This document shows, piece after piece, positions 17,221-23,936 of a DNA stretch of 42,042 nt. The first letter of the stretch is position 1; the number at the start of each line of letters is the position of its first letter. Source of the DNA: Bryobacterales bacterium. Its GTDB lineage: Bacteria; Acidobacteriota; Terriglobia; Bryobacterales; UBA6623. The notes under the pieces were generated by a model, which worked only from the letters and a program-made list of their open reading frames with translations, was not told the origin of the DNA and made no database searches. Made by a program: the position numbers and the translations under genes. The stretch is from assembly GCA_022826925.1 (NCBI GenBank), contig JAJDTX010000152.1, positions 1-42,042 of the forward strand, given 5' to 3'.

Positions 17221-20085
17221 ATGCCTGCACGAGCTCGGCTGATCTGTTTCGCCGCCAGCGCATGCTTGCAGGTCGCGCCGCTTCTGGCTATCGACACACC
17301 CACCACGGTTATCGACCATCCGACGGCAAATCTCGTCGTCAAGCTCGAATTCGGCCTGAGAGCAACTGAGCCTCAGCGTTGGACCGGTCAGGCCAAGGTT
17401 GAGCCCGGGTCTGTCCAGGCAGTGTGGGGCTGGCACTTCGATCGGCCCGACCGCATCATCGGGGCCTCGGGCTGGGAGCTGGAAACCCGCTGGTACAGCC
17501 CGCCCGATGCCCGCTATCGACAACGCGAGGAGTTGCCGGGCGGAATCAAGATCCTCCCCAACGGCGTGTACCTCAGCGTCGAGGCGCGGCCAGGCGCGGT
17601 GGTCTCGGTCCATACGAACCGTGGCAACTTCTCGTTTGCGCTGGCAGAACTCAAGCAGAAGCGGCGGATGAGAGTCCTCGACGGGGATGTTGCCGCGAGC
17701 GTCGCTCCCGCGGTGCGCGCGCTGACCAGGGGCGAGGCAAGCCAGCATGACTACCCCGCAGCGGCGTGGACCCAGGCCGGGCTCTTCGTCGCGTGGACTA
17801 CCTTCCATAACGAAGCCAACGCCCTCTATCTCGCTTGGAAGAAACAGGATGCCTGGCACACGTTTCGCGTGACTCCGCGCTGGGGTGACTATTTCGGCAC
17901 GGCGGTGGCGAGCGATTCCGAAGGGCGGATCCATGTCTTGTGGGCCGAGTGCGCCGATGGTCGCTGGAGGCTCGTGGACAAGGCCTTCGATCCTGCCTCG
18001 GAGAGCTGGGGCCCGGAGGTCTACGTATCTCCAGCGGGCACGCGACAGTACTTTCCCGAAGCCGTGACCGCAACGGACGGAAGCCCGTGGGTAGCATGGC
18101 AGGAATTCCGAGGCGACCAGCTCGATGTCATGGCGGCGCGTTTCGACGCGGACGCCTGGTCCGCGCCCATCAGGGTCAGCGAGTCCGACGCCAACGATTG
18201 GGCCCCCGACTTGGCGGCTGCTCGGGACGGGTCTGTGTGGGTCGCTTGGGACGGTTACGAAAGGGGCAGCTACGATATTTTCCTCAGGCGACTGCTGCCT
18301 GACTCTGCCGATGCGGTCATCGGCGTGCCCGCGGACCGCAACCGGGCGATCGAGCCGTCCGTGGCGGTGGATGCCGCCGACCGGGTGTGGGTGGCGTGGG
18401 CCGAGAGCGGCCCCAATTGGGGCAAGGACTGGGGAGTCTTGGGGCGCCCCGGAACCCAGCTGCGGGCCACCAGCCGGGTGCGGGTGGCGCGCTATGCCAA
18501 CGGCGCTTGGTCCGAGCCGGTTCGAGCCCTGCAGGAGGCGGCCCCGGCATGGATGTCCGACATGCACGAGTACCCGGAACTGGTCATGGGAGGGCGCGAT
18601 GTCCCCCACCTGCTCTTTCGCAAGATGATCCTGCGCTTGCCCGTGGAAGAGCACGAGTTGAAAGTCATGCTCGGCGACGAGCAAAGGCGCATGCAGCCTT
18701 GGTACGACACCATCCGCGCCATGTCGTCGGTCCACATGGCGGCCTTTGACGGCGCGCGTTGGTCGCCTGTGACCGGCCTTCCGCTAAGCTCGGGCGGCGC
18801 ATACGGACAGCTCGCGCTGGCGAGCCTCGACAGCGAGACGGTGGCCGTGTGGACCGGAGACGGCAGGACCTACCAAGATCCGCACGTGCACACCTCCCAG
18901 TTGCGGTACGCAAGCCTCGACCTGGCCACCGAGCCCAGCCCTGAAGAGCGCATGCAGTCGTACCGCCCCGACTCCCGGGCCTTCCGGGACGCCGCTCCGT
19001 CCGAGGCGGCCGATCTCCAGCGGGTTCGCGGCGCCCGCTGGGCGGACAAGGGGCCGTTGCGCCTGTTCCGGGGGGACTTGCATCGACACACCGACCTGTC
19101 GGCGGACAGCCAGCGGGACGGCGACATCTTGTTCCAGTACCGCTACGCGCTCGACGCAGGGGCGCTGGACTTCCTGGCCGTGACCGACCATTCCGGGGCC
19201 GAGCGGCTGCACTTCTACAAGTACCAATGGTGGAAGGCCCGCCAGATCGCGACCATGTTCAATCAGCCCGGGCGGTTCGCGACGTTCTTCGGCTACGAGC
19301 GGACCGTCACGTTTCCCGGTGGTCACCGCAACATCATTTCCGCGCGGAGAGACGCGCAGCCGGTGCCGATTTCCGACGAGGAGTTCACCGGCAATGAGAG
19401 CTGGTCCGACCGCCTCTACCCGGCGTTGCTGAAGCACGGCGACATTGCGATCGCACACACGACGGCGGGCGGGGGCGGCACGGACTGGCGCCACAACGAC
19501 GCGAGGGCGGAACCGGTCGTGGAGGTCTTTCAGGCGTTGCGAGGGTCTTACGAGGAACCGAACTCTCCGGGCAAGGCCAACACCTCCGCGACGGCCGGAT
19601 ACGTGTGGAATGCTTGGAAGAAGGGCTGGCGCATCGGCTTGCTGTCCAACTCAGACCACGAGTCCACGCATCAGTCCTATGCGTGCGTGTGGGCCAGCGA
19701 ACTCACCAACACTGCGATTCTTGACGCGATCAAGCAACGGCGCAGCTACGCCGCAACCGACAACATCGTGCTGCAGTTCGAGGCAACCGCGGACAGCGCT
19801 CCAATGGTGAAGATGGGCGGCGAACTCTCCGCCTCGAACTCGCCGTCGCTCAGCTTCCGTGCGTTTGCCACGGCACCTGTCGACTCTTTGGAGATCGTGC
19901 GGAGCGGGGAAGTGCTGTACTCCGCCAAGCCCGGCACGTCCGAGGTCGCGGTCGACTTCCGGGACGAAGACGCGCCCGGCGAGGGCTCGGCGCACTATCA
20001 TGTGCGGATTGTTCAGCGGGACGGCCAGATCGCGTGGTCGTCGCCGATTTGGATTGACTTCGAATCGTCCGCTGTCGCTAGGTAG
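17221..20085 (+). CDS. exported DUF3604 protein with propeller-like N-terminal half
   Basis: This is 954 residues from the ATG at 17221, which gives a signal peptide ('ICFAASACLQVAPLLA'). An upstream start at 17119 would bury it. Residues about 150-560 carry repeated 'WVAW..' and 'GLFVAW' blocks with Asp-rich turns, as in sialidase-like or WD-type beta-propellers. From about 616, 'FRGDLHRHTDLS' and 'TDHSG' are the metal-binding motifs of the PHP-like DUF3604 domain. 'GYERTVTFPGGHRN' and 'SNSDHES' follow. DUF3604 proteins are thought to be metal-dependent hydrolases of unknown substrate. Most are about 600 residues, so the propeller half is an addition. The next gene's ribosome site overlaps its stop codon. 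Confidence 0.85.
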   Translation: MPARARLICFAASACLQVAPLLAIDTPTTVIDHPTANLVVKLEFGLRATEPQRWTGQAKVEPGSVQAVWGWHFDRPDRIIGASGWELETRWYSPPDARYRQREELPGGIKILPNGVYLSVEARPGAVVSVHTNRGNFSFALAELKQKRRMRVLDGDVAASVAPAVRALTRGEASQHDYPAAAWTQAGLFVAWTTFHNEANALYLAWKKQDAWHTFRVTPRWGDYFGTAVASDSEGRIHVLWAECADGRWRLVDKAFDPASESWGPEVYVSPAGTRQYFPEAVTATDGSPWVAWQEFRGDQLDVMAARFDADAWSAPIRVSESDANDWAPDLAAARDGSVWVAWDGYERGSYDIFLRRLLPDSADAVIGVPADRNRAIEPSVAVDAADRVWVAWAESGPNWGKDWGVLGRPGTQLRATSRVRVARYANGAWSEPVRALQEAAPAWMSDMHEYPELVMGGRDVPHLLFRKMILRLPVEEHELKVMLGDEQRRMQPWYDTIRAMSSVHMAAFDGARWSPVTGLPLSSGGAYGQLALASLDSETVAVWTGDGRTYQDPHVHTSQLRYASLDLATEPSPEERMQSYRPDSRAFRDAAPSEAADLQRVRGARWADKGPLRLFRGDLHRHTDLSADSQRDGDILFQYRYALDAGALDFLAVTDHSGAERLHFYKYQWWKARQIATMFNQPGRFATFFGYERTVTFPGGHRNIISARRDAQPVPISDEEFTGNESWSDRLYPALLKHGDIAIAHTTAGGGGTDWRHNDARAEPVVEVFQALRGSYEEPNSPGKANTSATAGYVWNAWKKGWRIGLLSNSDHESTHQSYACVWASELTNTAILDAIKQRRSYAATDNIVLQFEATADSAPMVKMGGELSASNSPSLSFRAFATAPVDSLEIVRSGEVLYSAKPGTSEVAVDFRDEDAPGEGSAHYHVRIVQRDGQIAWSSPIWIDFESSAVAR

Positions 20086-20090
20086 GAGGG
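20084..20090 (+). promoter_or_regulatory. strong ribosome binding site for the SDR gene
   Basis: AGGAGGG lies 5 bases before the ATG at 20096 and overlaps the TAG stop of the DUF3604 gene. It fixes the SDR start and suggests coupled translation. Most genes in this window have much weaker sites. Confidence 0.75.
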
Positions 20091-20095
20091 AGTTC

Positions 20096-20899
20096 ATGCG
20101 AGTCGACGGAAAGGTAGTTGTCGTCACTGGCGCTGCGCGCGGGATCGGTCGCGCGCTGGCCGAGCGGTTTGTGCAGGAAGGCGCTCGGGCCGTGGTCGCG
20201 GCAGACTTCGATGCCCCTGCCGTGCGAGCGACGGCCGACGAGATCGGCGCTGCCGCTCGTGTTGCCGACGTTCGTTCCGAAGCCGCGGTCAACGATCTGA
20301 TCGCCTCGGTCGAAGAGGAATTCGGGGCAATCGACTTGTTCTGCTCCAATGCCGGGATCTCCCATCCCGGCGGGCCCGAGGTATCCAACGAGGATCTCGA
20401 GCGCGTATTTGACGTCAACTACCGCTCACATCTTTACGCTGCGAGGAATCTAGTGCCAAAGATGACGGCACGAGGCGAGGGCTACCTGCTCAACACGGCC
20501 TCCGCTGCCGGCGTGCTGACGCAGATTGGCTCGCTGGCTTATGCCGTGACCAAGCACGCCGCGGTGGCCTTGGCCGAGTGGCTCTCGGTCAGCTACGGCG
20601 ACCAAGGGCTCGGCGTCTCCGTGCTCTGCCCTCAGGGAGTGCGCACGCGGCTGCTGCTGGGCGAACGCGGCGAACGCGACAATTTCCTCACACCCGGGGC
20701 CATCGAACCTTCCGACGTTGCCGATGCCGTTGTGGAGGGTTTGGCGGAGGAGCGTTTCTTGATCTTGCCGCATCCCGAAGTGGCCGAGTACATGCGCCGC
20801 AAGGCGTCCGACTATGACCGCTGGCTGCGCGGCATGCGCCGGCTGCAGGCGCGCGTGCGCGAAGACCCCAAGACAGCGATGAAATCAGGCGGCGGATAG
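20096..20899 (+). CDS. short-chain dehydrogenase/reductase
   Basis: This 267-residue classical SDR has the cofactor-binding TGAARGIG (residues 11-18) and 'NAG' near 85. The catalytic Ser in 'NTASAAG' and the YxxxK pair in 'YAVTKHAAV' follow. The Asp after the second strand ('AADFDAP') favours NAD(H). The protein catalyses an NAD(P)-dependent alcohol/ketone oxidoreduction; the substrate is not readable. Its start is set by the strong AGGAGGG. It follows the DUF3604 gene by 10 bases and may share its transcript. Confidence 0.9.
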   Translation: MRVDGKVVVVTGAARGIGRALAERFVQEGARAVVAADFDAPAVRATADEIGAAARVADVRSEAAVNDLIASVEEEFGAIDLFCSNAGISHPGGPEVSNEDLERVFDVNYRSHLYAARNLVPKMTARGEGYLLNTASAAGVLTQIGSLAYAVTKHAAVALAEWLSVSYGDQGLGVSVLCPQGVRTRLLLGERGERDNFLTPGAIEPSDVADAVVEGLAEERFLILPHPEVAEYMRRKASDYDRWLRGMRRLQARVREDPKTAMKSGGG

Positions 20900-21097
20900 C
20901 GGGCGTTCGGAGCCAGGCCGGATGTGCCCGGGGAGATCCGCTCCTGCCCAAGCCGCGAGGGGTGCATCCCATCCCAGCTACCTGGGCGTCAGCTTGGCGC
21001 ACCGGAGCATTTTGGTGGCTCTGTGTTCGGAGGGTGCGAAAATAAAAGTCGGCACTAGCGCTGGCTCGCGCGAGGGCTGGCGCCACGGTTCTCTGGC

Positions 21098-21802
21098 ATG
21101 CTCTTGCTAATCGCGGCGTTTTCCTTCGAATTCGCAGGCCTCCGATCGTGCAAGCCTTGCGCCAAGGCAGGCCTGCGCTGGGCTGCGACGCTGGATCTGG
21201 CGGGAGACCAGGCCATCTTGGTCGCGAACGGCGCGGGCCGCGCGCGTGCGTCCGCCGCCGCGCGAGCGATCGTGTCCAAGGAATCGGTTCGGGCCGTGAT
21301 TTCGACCGGGTTCGCAGGTGCGCTGAACCCGTCTTTTCTGGCGGGCGACGTGTTCGTCGCGGATTCCGTCCGCGGTGACGAGGGAGAGTTCGCCAGCCGG
21401 TCCCCCGCCGGGTCGCTTGGCGACGTGCGGCGCGGAGCGCTGCTGACCGTGGACCGGGTGGTGCAGTCAGCTTCGGCCAAGCGCGAGCTTTGGGGGCAGG
21501 GCGCTCAGGCCGTTGACATGGAGGCGTCATCGGTCGCCGCCGTGGCTAGGGAGCACGGCTTGCCATTCTTCTGTGTCCGGGCGATCAGCGATCTCGCCGC
21601 GGAGGACCTGCCTGTGGACTTCGATCGCGCGATCCGCCCCGATGGCTCGCTGTCCCCGTGGAGCGTGATCGGACAGGCGCTGCGCGCACGCGGCCGTTGG
21701 TCGGGCCTGATGCGCCTGCGCCGCAATTCGGCGGCGGCAGCCCGATCATTGGGAGCGTGCCTCAGGCGCTGCGAGTTCCCCTTGCCAGCCAGCGGCGTAT
21801 GA
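21098..21802 (+). CDS. HpnG/MTAN-like nucleosidase
   Basis: This 234-residue protein of the PNP/UDP phosphorylase superfamily has 'ISTGFAGAL', 'GDVFVAD', the substrate Glu in 'VDMEAS' (E142) and the catalytic Asp in 'RAISD' (D165). These match the Met-Glu and Asp pair of MTA/SAH nucleosidases. The C-terminal helices, with a 'GLMRLRRNSAAAARSL' pattern, resemble HpnG, which releases adenine from adenosylhopane in hopanoid synthesis. No hpnH or squalene-hopene cyclase gene is beside it, so the hopanoid role is only possible. Futalosine- or MTA-type nucleosidase are alternatives. Its stop overlaps the next start (ATGA). Confidence 0.75.
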   Translation: MLLLIAAFSFEFAGLRSCKPCAKAGLRWAATLDLAGDQAILVANGAGRARASAAARAIVSKESVRAVISTGFAGALNPSFLAGDVFVADSVRGDEGEFASRSPAGSLGDVRRGALLTVDRVVQSASAKRELWGQGAQAVDMEASSVAAVAREHGLPFFCVRAISDLAAEDLPVDFDRAIRPDGSLSPWSVIGQALRARGRWSGLMRLRRNSAAAARSLGACLRRCEFPLPASGV

Positions 21803-22866
21803 CGGTTCCTGAAGCCATGACTGCCGCGGTCTATCGCGGTCGCCAGACCGTCGTTCCCGAGTCGGTCGCCGTGCCGTCGATCGGACCCGGAGAACTGCTC
21901 GTTCGAGTCGAGGCCTGTGGCATTTGCCACACGGACCTGAAGAAGATCGAGCATGACTTGTTGCCCGCTCCAAGGATCTACGGGCATGAGACCGCCGGAG
22001 TCGTTGCCCAGGTCGGCGAGGGCGTCGACAGCTATGCGGTGGGGGATCGTGTGTGTTTCTTTCACCACATTCCGTGCTTCGATTGCCACTATTGCCGCTT
22101 CCGTGACTATGCGCAGTGCCCGACATACAAGCGGGTCGGAGTGACTGCCGGTTTCGAGCCCGCCGGCGGCGGCTTCGCCCAGTACGTGAGGGTGATGGAC
22201 TGGATCGTGCGCCGAGGGGTAGAGCGGATTCCGCCTCATGCCAGCTTCGAGCGTGCGACATTCGTCGAACCGACCAACACCTGCCTGAAGGGCTTGGCGA
22301 AACTGGCCGCGGATCCTGACGAGAGCGTGCTAGTGATGGGGCAGGGCCCGATAGGGCTGCTCTTCACGACGCTGCTGCGTCGGCAAGGCATCCGGTCGGT
22401 CTACACCAGCGACCGGCTGGCTTCTCGTCTGGAACTGTCCCGCCAATTAGGTGCCGCCGAGGCCTGGGACGCCGGTGGCGACGTGGCCCGCTGCGTTCGC
22501 CAAGTCTCCGGGGGCCGGGGTATTGATGCTGTGATCGTGGCCGCATCGGCACCCGGAATCGTCGAACAAGCCGTATCGCTGTCCCGTCGCGGCGGACGCG
22601 TGATGCTGTTTGCTCAGACCTCCCCCACGGAGCGCTTCCAGCTCGACGGCAAGAGCCTGTGTGCCGAGGACCGGGCTGTGTTCGGCTCGTATAGCGCGTG
22701 CGCCGACTTGCAGTCCGAGGCTTCGGCCGCGGTCTGGGACCCCGACTTCCCGGCGGATGCGCTCGTCTCGCACCGATTTCGGCTGGACGAGTTCGAATCC
22801 GGCATGCGCTTGGCGTCCCGCCCTCGAGAAGGTGCCTTGAAGCTGCTCGTCATGCCACAGGAGTGA
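21799..22866 (+). CDS. zinc-dependent alcohol/polyol dehydrogenase
   Basis: This 355-residue MDR-family enzyme has a GroES-like N-terminal domain with catalytic zinc ligands in 'CGICHTD' and 'GHETAG'. A structural zinc lobe carries four cysteines ('CFDCHYCRFRDYAQC'). A Rossmann domain has 'MGQGPIGL'. It oxidises an alcohol or sugar alcohol with NAD(P). The ATG at 21799 overlaps the nucleosidase stop by 4 bases; the longer reading from 21658 runs inside that gene and is rejected. The next dehydrogenase starts one base after its stop. Confidence 0.88.
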   Translation: MTVPEAMTAAVYRGRQTVVPESVAVPSIGPGELLVRVEACGICHTDLKKIEHDLLPAPRIYGHETAGVVAQVGEGVDSYAVGDRVCFFHHIPCFDCHYCRFRDYAQCPTYKRVGVTAGFEPAGGGFAQYVRVMDWIVRRGVERIPPHASFERATFVEPTNTCLKGLAKLAADPDESVLVMGQGPIGLLFTTLLRRQGIRSVYTSDRLASRLELSRQLGAAEAWDAGGDVARCVRQVSGGRGIDAVIVAASAPGIVEQAVSLSRRGGRVMLFAQTSPTERFQLDGKSLCAEDRAVFGSYSACADLQSEASAAVWDPDFPADALVSHRFRLDEFESGMRLASRPREGALKLLVMPQE

Positions 22867-22867
22867 G

Positions 22868-23932
22868 ATGCAATCGCGGAGAGACATGCTGGCTTGCGTC
22901 CTGCACGGCCAAGAAGACCTCCGCATGGAGCGCGTTGCGGTCCCGAGCGTGGGCCCGGCCGACCTGCTGGTCCGGGTCCGTGCCGCGCTCACCTGCGGAA
23001 CGGACCTGAAGGTCTACCGGCGGGGGCATCACGCCCGCATGATCACCCTGCCGGCCGCGCTGGGCCACGAACTGGCCGGAGACGTCGTCGAGGCCGGCTC
23101 GGCCGTGCGCTCGTTCAACGTCGGCGACCGCATCGTGGCCGCCAACTCGGCGCCGTGCCACAAGTGCTTCTTCTGCCGCCAGGGCGAGAAAAACCTGTGC
23201 GAGAACCTGCTCTTCAACAACGGTGCCTATGCGGAATACATCAGGATTCCCGGGCCAATCGTGGACTGCAACACGCATATCATCCCCTCCCAGGTCGACT
23301 ACCGCGACGCCGCCCTGTCCGAGCCGCTGGCATGCGTGCTGAAGGGAATCGACGATACCGGGGTCAAACCTGGCGACACCGTCACCATCATTGGTCTCGG
23401 GCCGATTGGGCTGATGTTCGTACGAGTCGCCAAGATCGAAGGGGCCCGCGTGATCGCTATCGGCAGGCGTCAGGTCCAGCTGGACAGGGCGGAGCATCTT
23501 GGAGCGGAGGTGTTGATCGAGTCGCATCGCGGTGACGACCCAACGGACGAGGTCCGGCGGCACACGCACGGTGGCAGGGGTTCGGACGCGGTGATCGAAG
23601 CGGTCGGCTCTCCGCACGCTTGGCGCCAAGCGGTATCCATGGTCCGCTCGGGCGGCAGGGTGAATTTCTTCGGCGGATGCCCGAAGCAGACTGTCGTGTG
23701 CTTCGATACGGGCAGGCTGCACTATTCCGCCATCACGCTTAGAGCGACGTTCCATCACACGCCGGACCACATCCGCGAAGCCTTGGAACTGATCAGTCGC
23801 GGCGAAGTGCACGCGAACGACTTCATTGCCGGCGAGGTCCCGCTTACAGCGTTGGCCACGGCGTTCCGGCAATGGGCGAGCCGTCGCGGCCAGCTCAAGA
23901 TAGCCGTCCTGCCCGACCAAGGACAGTCATGA
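22868..23932 (+). CDS. second zinc-dependent dehydrogenase of the pair
   Basis: This 354-residue MDR enzyme has 'CGTDLK' and 'GHELAG' catalytic zinc ligands, a structural lobe 'CHKCFFCRQGEKNLC' and a cofactor site 'IGLGPIGL'. It resembles threonine/sorbitol dehydrogenases. An AGGAG lies just before the ATG, inside the end of the previous gene. It is clearly related to its neighbour but diverged, so this is an old tandem pair. The two may act on successive steps or as a heteromer. It converges on glnE with only 4 bases between the stop codons, leaving no room for a standard terminator. Confidence 0.88.
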   Translation: MQSRRDMLACVLHGQEDLRMERVAVPSVGPADLLVRVRAALTCGTDLKVYRRGHHARMITLPAALGHELAGDVVEAGSAVRSFNVGDRIVAANSAPCHKCFFCRQGEKNLCENLLFNNGAYAEYIRIPGPIVDCNTHIIPSQVDYRDAALSEPLACVLKGIDDTGVKPGDTVTIIGLGPIGLMFVRVAKIEGARVIAIGRRQVQLDRAEHLGAEVLIESHRGDDPTDEVRRHTHGGRGSDAVIEAVGSPHAWRQAVSMVRSGGRVNFFGGCPKQTVVCFDTGRLHYSAITLRATFHHTPDHIREALELISRGEVHANDFIAGEVPLTALATAFRQWASRRGQLKIAVLPDQGQS

Positions 23933-23936
23933 GCGG

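Noticed and set aside
17206..18735. 509-codon minus-strand frame inside the DUF3604 gene
   Set aside because: Antisense shadow; the plus strand has the signal peptide, propeller repeats and metal motifs.
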